A DNA stretch of 64,000 bases from Gramella sp. AN32 (lineage in GTDB: Bacteria; Bacteroidota; Bacteroidia; Flavobacteriales; Flavobacteriaceae), in the NCBI RefSeq assembly GCF_023718305.1, contig NZ_QEYO01000001.1, forward strand, positions 62,001 to 126,000, written 5' to 3'. This document shows positions 35,716 to 44,504 of the stretch, piece after piece (the first letter of the stretch is position 1; the number at the start of each line of letters is the position of its first letter). The position numbers and the translations under genes are program-made. The notes under the pieces are model-generated. The model had not been told where the DNA came from, made no database searches, and saw only the letters and a program-made list of their open reading frames with translations.

Positions 35716-36710
35716 TGGAAGGACTAAAAATTTATACCAAACGGAATATCGACCACCTGATAAGCGATCGTAAAGGCGAAACGAAATTTGGAGAAAAACT
35801 CTCTTTTGTTGAATCCATCGAAGACTTAAAAAAAGAACCTGCAGCATATGTCCTTCTCGGAATTCCTGAAGATATCGGCATTCGCGCAAATTATGGAAAT
35901 GCAGGCGCTGCCAATACCTGGAAAATTGCCCTGCAATCTTTAGTAAACCTTCAGCAGAACAGATTTAATTCCGGAGAAAATTTAATATTACTTGGAGAGA
36001 TTGATTGTGCAGAGTTTAATAATAAAGCCGGTAATCTAGATAAAAAAGATCCTAATTATTATCAGAAATTGGGTGATCTGGTGAAACAAATTGATCAAAT
36101 CCTTACTGAAGTAATTGAAAAGATCAATGAAGTCGGAAAAATACCTATTATCATTGGGGGCGGTCACAATAATGCTTACGGTAATATTAAAGGCGCATCC
36201 AAAGCCTTAGAAAACCCCATCAATGTGCTCAATATCGATGCACATTCAGATTTGCGAACTTTGGAACACAGGCATAGCGGAAATGCTTTTAGCTACGCCA
36301 TTGCAGGTGGATTTCTAAACAAATATTACGTTTTTGGTTTGCAGAAAAACTACACCCCGGAGTATATTTTTGAAGAAATGGACTTCTCGGAAAATTTGAA
36401 TTATATGTTATTTGAAGGTTTAAATAAAAGCTCTAATAAGATCACCCGGGCTTTTAGGGAATTTCTGAAACCTTTGTCATCTGGCAATTTTGGTTTCGAA
36501 TTAGATTGTGATGTCATTGCAAATTTTAATAGCAGCGCTATGTCTCCTTCAGGTTTTAGTGTAGATCAAATTCGGGGTTTTATTTCAGAAGTAAAAAAGG
36601 AAAAGAATTGCTGTTATTTTCATATTTGTGAAGCGATTCCAGATAAGAAGAATTCAGTCTTAACTGGAAAAGCAATTTCTTATTTCATCTCAGATTTTAT
36701 CAGAAAATAG
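35715..36710 (+). CDS. hutG: Formimidoylglutamase-like arginase-family enzyme
   Basis: A 331-residue ureohydrolase. The manganese motifs are IIIGGGHNNAYG near residue 150, LNIDAHSDLR near 175 and a third stretch ELDCDVIANFNSS near 265, where the canonical DxDxxDP is altered to DCDVIAN. Position after hutI supports formimidoylglutamate hydrolysis to glutamate. It ends one base before a reverse-strand gene. Confidence 0.85.
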   Translation: MEGLKIYTKRNIDHLISDRKGETKFGEKLSFVESIEDLKKEPAAYVLLGIPEDIGIRANYGNAGAANTWKIALQSLVNLQQNRFNSGENLILLGEIDCAEFNNKAGNLDKKDPNYYQKLGDLVKQIDQILTEVIEKINEVGKIPIIIGGGHNNAYGNIKGASKALENPINVLNIDAHSDLRTLEHRHSGNAFSYAIAGGFLNKYYVFGLQKNYTPEYIFEEMDFSENLNYMLFEGLNKSSNKITRAFREFLKPLSSGNFGFELDCDVIANFNSSAMSPSGFSVDQIRGFISEVKKEKNCCYFHICEAIPDKKNSVLTGKAISYFISDFIRK

Positions 36711-36711
36711 C

Positions 36712-37086
36712 CTATACCTTTACCTTTTCGTTACGCTGCTCCATAGATCTTACGCCCTGCCAGGGAAACTTTCCTTCAATCTCTAATTCTATAGATAAGC
36801 TTAAAAAGGTTCGAATAATAACAATTACCCCTAACGTAAGCACGCGATCCATCGTAGGCTCTGTAACCACAGTAGCAATAATATCTGCAGCCACGAGAAT
36901 TTCAAGTCCCAGGAGAATTCCCTTTCCCAGTTCCTTACGCAAAAGTTTATAAGATCTGCCTTCAATTCCCTGTTTAGACAAAAGGAATTTTATTACTGCT
37001 AAAATAATACCTATTAAAATAGTCAAAACACCGCCTATCTCTATAATTCTCGCGATATATTCTATATAAATTTTTATGTTTTCCAT
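36712..37086 (-). CDS. DUF1622 membrane protein
   Basis: A 124-residue protein with three predicted membrane helices (about residues 14-36, 55-75 and 80-100). It has the family core KLLRKELGKGILLGLEILVAADII. Function unknown. The start is taken at MENIKIYIEY (37086), since the longer frame overlaps the trehalase coding region. It lies five bases after trehalase and may be cotranscribed. Confidence 0.8.
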   Translation of the reverse strand: MENIKIYIEYIARIIEIGGVLTILIGIILAVIKFLLSKQGIEGRSYKLLRKELGKGILLGLEILVAADIIATVVTEPTMDRVLTLGVIVIIRTFLSLSIELEIEGKFPWQGVRSMEQRNEKVKV

Positions 37087-37091
37087 AGTTA

Positions 37092-38714
37092 TTATTGTTT
37101 CGATGAGAGTATTTGAAAGACTCCATTTGTCCATCCAAATCCATCCTGAGTTGGATATTCCCCTCCGCCACTTTCTTTACTCAAATCTTCCACATTATAT
37201 TTTTCCAACATTTTGTAAGTACTCTTGTAAATTTTCCTGTTTAAAGCTAACCAGTTATTTTTAATGGTATTGGCCAATTCTATTTTTTCATAATTTTCCA
37301 GTCCTTTAATGCTTACATATTGTAAAGGCGCCCAGCCATTGGGAGCATCCCATTGCTGGCCTGTATTATAAGGAGTTGTTACAACTCCTCCTGGTTTTAA
37401 GAAAATCTCTTTAATTTTCTGAGCTATCGCATCTGCCTGCCCTTCTGTAGCTATTTCGAAAAATAAGGGATAAACCCCGGCTAAAGATAACTTACGGGTG
37501 TTTTCCTGTTGCTGAAAATCATAGTCCATAAAAAACTGTTCTTGCTCATTCCAAAAATATTTCAGAATTGCCTGCTTTCTCTGTGCAGCTTTATCCTGAA
37601 ATAATTGAGATTTTTCAGCATTTCCAGCTTGTTTCGCGGCAATTGAAATAGTTCTCTCCAGATTATAAATCAGGGAATTTAGATCTACAGGTACAATATG
37701 GGTAGTATGGATGGTGGACAAATCAAATTCCCCGGCAGCATTCCTGGAAAGCCACCTGCTGGAAAAATCCCAGCCCGACTCTGCTCCTGCCCTTAAATTT
37801 CTATATACGGCTTCTTCGGTAAGTGTGGGATTTTTGGCCACGGCGATTTGAGCAGTTTTTACATCTTCACGATAACTTTCAGGTCTGGGCGTATCTAAAT
37901 CATCCCAATACCGGTTAAGTATTTCGCCTCCGTTCATTTTAACCACCCTACGATAACAATTATCGGAACCAATAGCATTACTGCCATTCATCCAGAAATT
38001 ATATTCTTTTTCAAGTTCAGGTAAATACCTTGCATAGACCCGCTCTCCCTTAATTTCAGCCAGAACCTGGATCATCATGGCAAAAAATGGAGGTTGGGAT
38101 CTTCCTAAATAATAAGTTCGGTTTCCATTGGGTATAAAACCATATTCATCAATAAGGTAGGCAAAATTATCAACCATATTCTGGATCGTTTCAGTTTCGC
38201 CATCTTCTTGTAAACCCAGCATGGTAAAATAGCTATCCCAATAGTAAATTTCACGAAACCTCCCCCCGGGAACAATATATGGTTTTGGTAGCGGAATTAA
38301 TGTACCCGAAATTTTATCATCTGCCGGCCTTTTTAAAACCTTCCATAATTTTTGAATATGGGATTTAACCGAAGAAGAATCGGTTTTGAAATCTTCAGAA
38401 AAAACCGGAACCTCAAAATGCTGATCTACGAAATCTTCTATAGCTAAAGCAGAGGTATCATCCAGCATCATATAACGTTGCCTTATCAATCCTACATTCT
38501 CCTGGGGAATTGCGTCTACAAAAGTTTTACTATCCTCGTAAATAGATTTATTTTGAACATCATAAAATAAATTTCCGTAAAGCTCATCTGGAGGGAGAAT
38601 CTCAATCTTACTCTCTACTTTTTCCAATTCCAGCTCACTCTCCGTACCAATTTTACAAGAAAATATAAAGGAGAGAATAAAGAAATAGACAAAGGTTCTG
38701 GAAAGAGATTTCAT
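37092..38714 (-). CDS. treA: Periplasmic trehalase, GH37, lipoprotein
   Basis: A 540-residue glycoside hydrolase family 37 enzyme that splits trehalose into two glucose. It has lipobox FIFSC (Cys near residue 20), so it is membrane anchored outside the cytoplasm. Signatures are PGGRFREIYYWDSYF near 152, ESGWDFSSRW near 314 (catalytic Asp region), QWDAPNGWAPLQ near 443 and GGGEYPTQDGFGWTNGV near the end (catalytic Glu region). The neighbouring DUF1622 gene follows. Confidence 0.93.
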   Translation of the reverse strand: MKSLSRTFVYFFILSFIFSCKIGTESELELEKVESKIEILPPDELYGNLFYDVQNKSIYEDSKTFVDAIPQENVGLIRQRYMMLDDTSALAIEDFVDQHFEVPVFSEDFKTDSSSVKSHIQKLWKVLKRPADDKISGTLIPLPKPYIVPGGRFREIYYWDSYFTMLGLQEDGETETIQNMVDNFAYLIDEYGFIPNGNRTYYLGRSQPPFFAMMIQVLAEIKGERVYARYLPELEKEYNFWMNGSNAIGSDNCYRRVVKMNGGEILNRYWDDLDTPRPESYREDVKTAQIAVAKNPTLTEEAVYRNLRAGAESGWDFSSRWLSRNAAGEFDLSTIHTTHIVPVDLNSLIYNLERTISIAAKQAGNAEKSQLFQDKAAQRKQAILKYFWNEQEQFFMDYDFQQQENTRKLSLAGVYPLFFEIATEGQADAIAQKIKEIFLKPGGVVTTPYNTGQQWDAPNGWAPLQYVSIKGLENYEKIELANTIKNNWLALNRKIYKSTYKMLEKYNVEDLSKESGGGEYPTQDGFGWTNGVFQILSSKQ

Positions 38715-38794
38715 ACTGGCTGGTTTTGTATAACGAATATATAAAGATAGAAGATTTTAAAAAGAGAAACCTTCATCCTAAAACTTCAATTTTA

Positions 38795-38802
38795 TAGTTT
38801 TG
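38795..38802 (+). promoter_or_regulatory. -7 box for the GNAT gene
   Basis: TAGTTTTG, exact. It overlaps the earlier in-frame start (38800), which supports ATG 38821 as the true start. Confidence 0.5.
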
Positions 38803-38820
38803 TTTTCTAAGATTAATTTG

Positions 38821-39279
38821 ATGGAAATTATTACCTGGAATAATAAATACGCTAAAGATTTTAAAATTTTGAACCTTCAATGGCTGGAAGAATTTTTCTG
38901 GGTGGAATCCTATGATGAAGAAGTTTTAGGCCATCCTGAAAAAATTATTATTCGTCCTGGTGGAAATATCTTATTTCTAAAAGAAGGGGATGAAATTTTG
39001 GGCTGTCTTGCATTTTTGAAAATTTCAGAAGGGGTATTTGAATTAACCAAAATGGCCATTTTAAAGGAGCAAAGAGGAAAACAATGGGGGAATTATCTAT
39101 TAAAAGAAGGAATTGATTTTGCGCGATCACATTCCTGGAGAAAGCTGATTTTATATTCCAACCGAAAACTTGAAAATGCCATTCACCTTTATAGAAAATA
39201 TGGGTTTATTGAAATCGCTATAGAAGAAAGTAATCCATATACCCGGGGCGATATTAAAATGGAATTAAACCTGTCTTAA
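38821..39279 (+). CDS. GNAT-family N-acetyltransferase
   Basis: A 152-residue acetyltransferase. The acetyl-CoA loop is KEQRGKQWGNYLLKEGI near residue 82, with the downstream LILYSNRKLENAIHLYRKYGF block. The substrate is unknown. Start ATG 38821 is preferred because the alternative start lies within a promoter box. It lies 63 bases upstream of an MBL-fold lipoprotein gene. Confidence 0.85.
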   Translation: MEIITWNNKYAKDFKILNLQWLEEFFWVESYDEEVLGHPEKIIIRPGGNILFLKEGDEILGCLAFLKISEGVFELTKMAILKEQRGKQWGNYLLKEGIDFARSHSWRKLILYSNRKLENAIHLYRKYGFIEIAIEESNPYTRGDIKMELNLS

Positions 39280-39317
39280 AGCTTTATTAATTCTAAAGCT
39301 CTAAACCTTAGCTTCTA

Positions 39318-39325
39318 TACATTTG
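39318..39325 (+). promoter_or_regulatory. -7 box for the MBL-fold gene
   Basis: TACATTTG, exact, 17 bases before the ATG. No TTG at -33. Confidence 0.5.
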
Positions 39326-39342
39326 TATAAAATTAAGTCCCC

Positions 39343-40146
39343 ATGAAAAGAACAATTTTACTTTTAAGCATTTTGGCAATTTTTCAGTCCTGCAAAAATG
39401 ATGAGAAATCGAATGGAGAAAAGGCGAAAAAAGGTATGGTTGAAAACAAATCGCCGGAAGTTAATGAACAGGAAGATTCTTACGACCTGGATATTAAACC
39501 AATTTCACACGCTACAGCTGTCTTTAATTGGGGTAAAGAAACCTTTTATACAGATCCTGTAGGGGGAGCTGAAGCTTTCGCCAATGCAGAAAAACCAGAT
39601 TTTGTATTGATCACAGATATTCACGGTGACCATATGAATGCTGAAACCCTTCAGGGTTTAGAATTAGATAGTATTAAAATCATTGTCCCGCAAGCTGTAA
39701 AAGAAGATCTACCGCAAGATCTACAGGCAAATCTTATAGTATTGGCCAATGGCGAAAACTACGAGATTGATGGATTTCATATTAAGGCCATTCCTATGTA
39801 TAATTTACCCCAAACTAAAGATGCCATGCATGTTAAAGGTCGGGGAAATGGCTACTTGGTAGAAAAAGACGGCTTTACTCTTTATATCTCAGGTGATACA
39901 GAAGATATTCCCGAAATGAGAAATCTTGAAAATATAGATGTGGCATTAGTTTCTATGAACTTACCATACACCATGACTGTAGAAGACGCCGCAGCTGGGG
40001 TACTGGCTTTTCAACCTAAAAAAGTAATCCCCTACCATTATCGTGGAAAAAATGGACTTGCAGATATTGAAAAGTTCAAAAAGATAGTGAATGAAGGAAA
40101 TTCAAAAATACAAGTCGAGCTTCTAGATTGGTATCCAGAAATGTAA
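39343..40146 (+). CDS. MBL-fold metallohydrolase lipoprotein
   Basis: A 267-residue lipoprotein (lipobox FQSC, Cys near residue 17) with a metallo-beta-lactamase fold of the UlaG type. The metal loop reads TDIHGDH (His94, Asp96, His97), where the usual first His of HxHxDH is Asp92. Further motifs are YISGDTEDIP near 185 and PYHYRGKNG near 227. Export and membrane anchoring are unusual for UlaG-like enzymes. Substrate unknown. A terminator follows. Confidence 0.83.
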   Translation: MKRTILLLSILAIFQSCKNDEKSNGEKAKKGMVENKSPEVNEQEDSYDLDIKPISHATAVFNWGKETFYTDPVGGAEAFANAEKPDFVLITDIHGDHMNAETLQGLELDSIKIIVPQAVKEDLPQDLQANLIVLANGENYEIDGFHIKAIPMYNLPQTKDAMHVKGRGNGYLVEKDGFTLYISGDTEDIPEMRNLENIDVALVSMNLPYTMTVEDAAAGVLAFQPKKVIPYHYRGKNGLADIEKFKKIVNEGNSKIQVELLDWYPEM

Positions 40147-40166
40147 AACCTAAACATATATCATTT

Positions 40167-40200
40167 AAAAAGCCCGGAGAAATTTTCCCGGGCTTTTTTT
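40167..40200 (+). terminator. Terminator after the MBL-fold gene
   Basis: Stem AAAAAGCCCGG/CCGGGCTTTTT followed by T. Confidence 0.85.
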
Positions 40201-40227
40201 AGTGGCTAAACTAAACAAACTTTAAAA

Positions 40228-40443
40228 TTATGTATGAATGCATGAACAGCACGAAGTAACATTTTGTTTACGCTGATTATCTTCCGCATCAATTTGATAA
40301 AAACGATATTTAAAATACATATCAACCGCCTCCTCTTTAATATTTGCCGAAACTGTTAATCGATCTTTTTTTGTGCTGAAGAGGACATCTATTGCGATGA
40401 CATTCAGGCATAAAAAAACTAATAATAAACTGATAATCTTCAT
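40228..40443 (-). CDS. Small exported protein with C-terminal CCSC
   Basis: A 71-residue protein. The N-terminus (MKIISLLLVFLCLNVIAID) looks like a signal peptide or membrane anchor. The mature part is short and charged and ends in SCCSCIHT. I know no family. The Cys cluster could bind metal or form disulphides. It is supported by a clean leader and a position in an otherwise empty gap, but could be a chance frame. Confidence 0.5.
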   Translation of the reverse strand: MKIISLLLVFLCLNVIAIDVLFSTKKDRLTVSANIKEEAVDMYFKYRFYQIDAEDNQRKQNVTSCCSCIHT

Positions 40444-40529
40444 ATTAAACTTCTTAGTCTCTATTAAAAGACGACTGTAAAATTGAATTGTTACATATTA
40501 TATAAACATTTTTATTTATTTTTTAGTAT

Positions 40530-40557
40530 AAAAAAAGCCCGGCTAGTTGCCGGGCTT
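40530..40557 (-). terminator. Terminator of sucC
   Basis: On the minus strand AAGCCCGGC/GCCGGGCTT with 5-base loop, then a T run. Confidence 0.85.
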
Positions 40558-40579
40558 CAAATTCTATGTTGATATAAGA

Positions 40580-41773
40580 TTAGGCCAAAACCTCCTGAAC
40601 CTTATCAGCAGCCTCTTGAAATTGTATTACACTATACACTTTAAGTCCGCTATTGTCAATTATTTCTTTGGCCTGATCGGCATTGGTTCCCTGTAATCTT
40701 ACAATAATTGGAACTTTTATAGCATCACCCATATTTTTATAAGCGTCAACAATTCCCTGGGCTACACGGTCGCATCGAACAATACCACCGAAGATATTTA
40801 CCAGGATCGCTTCCACATTATCGTCTTTCAGGATCAACCTGAATGCCTCCTCTACCCTTTTTGCATCTGCTGTACCACCAACATCTAAAAAGTTAGCAGG
40901 TTCGCCCCCGGCCATTTTAATCAAATCCATTGTGGCCATTGCAAGACCGGCACCATTTACCATACATCCAACATTTCCGTCAAGATCCACATAATTTAAA
41001 CCAACTTCACGTGCTTCAACCTCTGTTGCATTCTCTTCTCTAATATCACGCATTTCAGCATAATCTGAATGTCTAAAAAGGGCATTATCATCCAAAGTAA
41101 CCTTGGCATCTACAGCCATGATCTTATCATCACTCGTTTTCAAAACCGGATTGATCTCAAATAAAGATGAATCAGACTTTTCAAAAGCTTCGTACAGGGA
41201 CATTACGAATTTTGTCATTTCTTTAAATGATTTTCCGCTAAGTCCTAAATTAAAAGCAATTCTTCTTGCCTGGAAACCTAATAATCCTGTAGCAGGGTCA
41301 ATCTCTTCTTTAAAGATAAGATGAGGAGTTTCTTCTGCTACGGTTTCGATATCCATTCCACCTTCTGTAGAATACATGATCATATTTTTTCCAGTCGCTC
41401 TGTTTAACAGCACAGACATATAATATTCTTCCGGCTCGCTATCGCCGGGATAGTAAACATCTTCAGCAACTAAGACCTGGTGAACTTTTTTACCTTCAGC
41501 AGAAGTTTGGGGGGTTACCAGGTTCATCCCTATAATTTCACCGGCTATTTCCTCAACTTCCTTCAAATTCTTGGCTAGTTTCACACCGCCACCTTTTCCA
41601 CGACCACCCGCATGAACCTGGGCTTTAATAACATGCCATCCGGTTCCTGTTTTTTCGGTTAGTTCCTTAGCAGCTGCCACAGCCTCTTCCGGACTTTTGG
41701 CAACAGTACCTCGTTGCACACGTACGCCGAAACTGCTTAAAATGTCTTTTCCTTGATATTCGTGTATATTCAT
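40580..41773 (-). CDS. sucC: Succinyl-CoA synthetase beta subunit (ADP-forming)
   Basis: A 397-residue TCA-cycle subunit with ATP-grasp domain. Features are MNIHEYQGKDILSSFGV at the N-terminus, QVHAGGRGKGGGVKLA near residue 50, FEINPVLKTSD near 205, NGAGLAMATMD near 270 and NIFGGIVRCDRVAQGI near 330. Its partner sucD is not adjacent in this window, so it is transcribed separately here. Confidence 0.97.
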   Translation of the reverse strand: MNIHEYQGKDILSSFGVRVQRGTVAKSPEEAVAAAKELTEKTGTGWHVIKAQVHAGGRGKGGGVKLAKNLKEVEEIAGEIIGMNLVTPQTSAEGKKVHQVLVAEDVYYPGDSEPEEYYMSVLLNRATGKNMIMYSTEGGMDIETVAEETPHLIFKEEIDPATGLLGFQARRIAFNLGLSGKSFKEMTKFVMSLYEAFEKSDSSLFEINPVLKTSDDKIMAVDAKVTLDDNALFRHSDYAEMRDIREENATEVEAREVGLNYVDLDGNVGCMVNGAGLAMATMDLIKMAGGEPANFLDVGGTADAKRVEEAFRLILKDDNVEAILVNIFGGIVRCDRVAQGIVDAYKNMGDAIKVPIIVRLQGTNADQAKEIIDNSGLKVYSVIQFQEAADKVQEVLA

Positions 41774-41806
41774 AATCAGGTTTCTTCTGTATTATTAAGT
41801 GGATGG

Positions 41807-41837
41807 CAAAAGTAATAAATACATCCTAGTGTACCAA
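41807..41837 (-). promoter_or_regulatory. Promoter of sucC
   Basis: Minus strand TTG (41837-41835), 20 bases, TACTTTTG (41814-41807). Exact match to the Bacteroidota consensus, 33 bases before the ATG. Confidence 0.75.
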
Positions 41838-41969
41838 TATTTTTTGATGTTCTTAGGACCGCTCTAATTCCTTTAGATTCTTCTAAATTATATTGAAATC
41901 TTACTTCAATTTACGAAAACCTTCTCGTAGAAAATATAGATTTTATAAGGTTTGCTGAACATTCCATTG

Positions 41970-41977
41970 TAATTTTG
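41970..41977 (+). promoter_or_regulatory. -7 box for the MFS gene
   Basis: TAATTTTG, exact, 16 bases before the ATG; the nearest TTG is only 15 bases upstream. Confidence 0.45.
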
Positions 41978-41993
41978 AGTTTACTTTTTAGCT

Positions 41994-43169
41994 ATGAAAA
42001 AAGCACTTTTAGCACTTGCCATTGGAGGGTTTGGAATAGGAATGACGGAGTTTGTGATTATGGGAATTTTGCCTGAAGTCGCTGAAGCTTTAAATATAAG
42101 TATCCCGGAAGCCGGTCATTTTATTTCAGCTTATGCCATTGGGGTTGTGGTTGGCGCACCTTTACTTACCATCTTCGGGAGCAAATATCCCGCACAAAAA
42201 GTCTTATTCTTTTTAATGATCTGGTTTACGGTGTTCAATACGCTGTCGGCTTTTTCAAATTCTTATACCCTGTTAATGATTACCAGATTTTTATCTGGTT
42301 TGCCCCATGGCGCATTCTTTGGGATTGGTGCTGTGGTTGCAGGAAAATTATCCAAACCCGGCAAGGAAGCCCAGGCTATTGCGATCATGTTTACTGGATT
42401 AACAGTTGCTAATGTTATAGGTGTCCCTCTGGGAACCTGGCTGGGGCAGAACTTCAGCTGGAATATTTCCTTTCTAGCCGTTGGAATTGTAGGGATCATG
42501 GCCATTTTAAGTATAAAATTCTGGATGCCAAATTTTCCTGCTGACCCTTCCAAAGGAATTAAAAAGGATTTTGCTGTCTTGAAAAAAACAGAAGTTTGGA
42601 TGGTCATATTATTAACGACTATTGGAACCGGAGGATTTTTTGCGTGGTATAGCTATATCGCACCATTAATCACAGACGTGGCCGGCCTTTCTGAAAATGT
42701 GGTGAATTATGCTATGATACTCGCCGGACTTGGGATGGTTGCCGGTAATTTTATTGGAGCAAAACTTGCTGAAATGTTCACTCCTATCAAAGCCGTTTTA
42801 ATCGCCTTGATTTTTATGGTGCTCGCACTTCTCGTAAATACTCATTTAGCCTACGATCAGGTTGGGGTTTTAATCATGACATTTATCATTCCGGTGATCG
42901 CCTTTTGTATTGCCGCTCCGGTACAAATGGCGGTGATCAATTCCTCCAAAGGTTCAGAAATGCTGGGCTCATCGCTTAACCAAAGTGCTTTTAATATGGG
43001 AAATGCCAGTGGGGCTTATCTAGCGGGACTTCCCATTGCAGCGGGTTACGGAATAGTTTCTGCTCAATATGTGGGTGCAGCGATGGCCGGAACAGGAATT
43101 TTTATTGCCATTGGCGTAATTCTAATAAGAAGAAAGCACGCCAAAGAACTGGCTTTAAGTAGTTGCTGA
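41994..43169 (+). CDS. MFS efflux transporter (AraJ/YdhP-like)
   Basis: A 391-residue, 12-helix major facilitator. The signature MTEFVIMGILPEVA at the first helix and the SGLPHGAFFGIGAVVAGKL loop are typical of the AraJ/YdhP drug and sugar efflux group. The substrate is not predictable. It stands between divergent sucC and lysA. Confidence 0.88.
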   Translation: MKKALLALAIGGFGIGMTEFVIMGILPEVAEALNISIPEAGHFISAYAIGVVVGAPLLTIFGSKYPAQKVLFFLMIWFTVFNTLSAFSNSYTLLMITRFLSGLPHGAFFGIGAVVAGKLSKPGKEAQAIAIMFTGLTVANVIGVPLGTWLGQNFSWNISFLAVGIVGIMAILSIKFWMPNFPADPSKGIKKDFAVLKKTEVWMVILLTTIGTGGFFAWYSYIAPLITDVAGLSENVVNYAMILAGLGMVAGNFIGAKLAEMFTPIKAVLIALIFMVLALLVNTHLAYDQVGVLIMTFIIPVIAFCIAAPVQMAVINSSKGSEMLGSSLNQSAFNMGNASGAYLAGLPIAAGYGIVSAQYVGAAMAGTGIFIAIGVILIRRKHAKELALSSC

Positions 43170-43218
43170 TTTTATTAATATAACATTTTGTACAAATCAG
43201 TTATATTTATAATATTAC

Positions 43219-43250
43219 TTGCTTAACATGAATTTGCTGACATATTTTTA
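43219..43250 (+). promoter_or_regulatory. Possible promoter of lysA
   Basis: TTG (43219-43221), 21 bases, TATTTTTA (43243-43250), one mismatch to consensus. The ATG is 18 bases further. Confidence 0.45.
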
Positions 43251-43268
43251 CCGAAAATTAGAATTGGA

Positions 43269-44504
43269 ATGACCCATAAAAATTTACTTTCCGTAGCTGA
43301 AGAATTTGGAAGTCCTGTATATATTTATAATGCTGAAAAAATTATCTCACAGTATCAAAGATTAACCAATGCTTTTAAGGTTGATGAATTAAGAATTCAT
43401 TACGCTGTAAAGGCCCTATCCAATATTTCAATTTTAAAACTTTTGAATTCGCTTGGTTGCGGTCTCGATACGGTATCTATTCAGGAAGTGAAATTAGGTT
43501 TAAAAGCCGGGGTAGACCCTTCTAAAATTATTTATACACCCAACGGAGTTGCTTTAGAAGAGATAGAACAGGCTGTGGAATTGGGCGTGCAGATTAATAT
43601 TGATAATCTTTCGGTTTTAGAACAATTTGGAAGCAAACACCCAAAAACACCTGTTTGTATTCGAATTAACCCGCATGTAATGGCAGGTGGAAATTCCAAA
43701 ATTTCAGTGGGTCATATCGATTCAAAATTTGGGATAAGTATTCACCAGATGCCCCATTTACTCAGAATTGTGGAGAATACCGGGATGCACATTAACGGAA
43801 TTCATATGCATACCGGAAGTGATATTCTCGATATTGGTGTTTTTCTCTATGCTTCTGAAATCTTATTTGAGGCTGCTTTAAATTTCAAAGAACTTGAATT
43901 TATCGATTTTGGCAGTGGGTTTAAAGTACCTTATCGCCCTGGAGATATAGAAACCGATATTGAAGAACTTGGCCTTCAGCTCACTGAAAAATTTGAAAAT
44001 TTCTGTAAAGAATATGGGAGGGAACTGGCTTTAGCTTTTGAACCCGGTAAATATCTGGTAAGCGATGCGGGAAAATTTCTAGCGAAGGTAAATGTGATCA
44101 AACAAACCACCTCCACGGTTTTTGCCGGAATCGATTCCGGGTTTAATCACTTGATACGACCTATGTTTTACGGTTCTCACCATGAAATTACAAACATTTC
44201 GAACCCAAAGGCAAAAGATCGTTTCTATAGCGTTGTGGGCTATATATGTGAAACAGATACTTTCGGAAATAATCGCAGAATTTCAGAAATACGAGAAGGG
44301 GATATTTTGAGTTTTAGCAATGCCGGGGCCTATTGTTTTTCAATGGCCAGTAATTTTAATTCACGATATCGCCCGGCGGAAGTTTTATGGTATGAGGGAA
44401 AAGCTCATTTGATTCGTGAGCGCGAGACTTTTGACGATCTTACCAGGCATCAGATTGAAGTGGATCTTACATCTTCCCTGGGGAAGCTTGTGGAAAAAAA
44501 TTAA
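43269..44504 (+). CDS. lysA: Diaminopimelate decarboxylase
   Basis: A 411-residue fold-type III PLP enzyme making lysine from meso-diaminopimelate. The PLP Lys lies in IHYAVKALSN near residue 48, HMHTGSDI near 178 contacts the cofactor, EPGKYLVSDAG near 260 is the phosphate loop, and CETDTFGNNR near 330 holds the catalytic Cys. It ends exactly where the reverse antiporter ends. Confidence 0.95.
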   Translation: MTHKNLLSVAEEFGSPVYIYNAEKIISQYQRLTNAFKVDELRIHYAVKALSNISILKLLNSLGCGLDTVSIQEVKLGLKAGVDPSKIIYTPNGVALEEIEQAVELGVQINIDNLSVLEQFGSKHPKTPVCIRINPHVMAGGNSKISVGHIDSKFGISIHQMPHLLRIVENTGMHINGIHMHTGSDILDIGVFLYASEILFEAALNFKELEFIDFGSGFKVPYRPGDIETDIEELGLQLTEKFENFCKEYGRELALAFEPGKYLVSDAGKFLAKVNVIKQTTSTVFAGIDSGFNHLIRPMFYGSHHEITNISNPKAKDRFYSVVGYICETDTFGNNRRISEIREGDILSFSNAGAYCFSMASNFNSRYRPAEVLWYEGKAHLIRERETFDDLTRHQIEVDLTSSLGKLVEKN

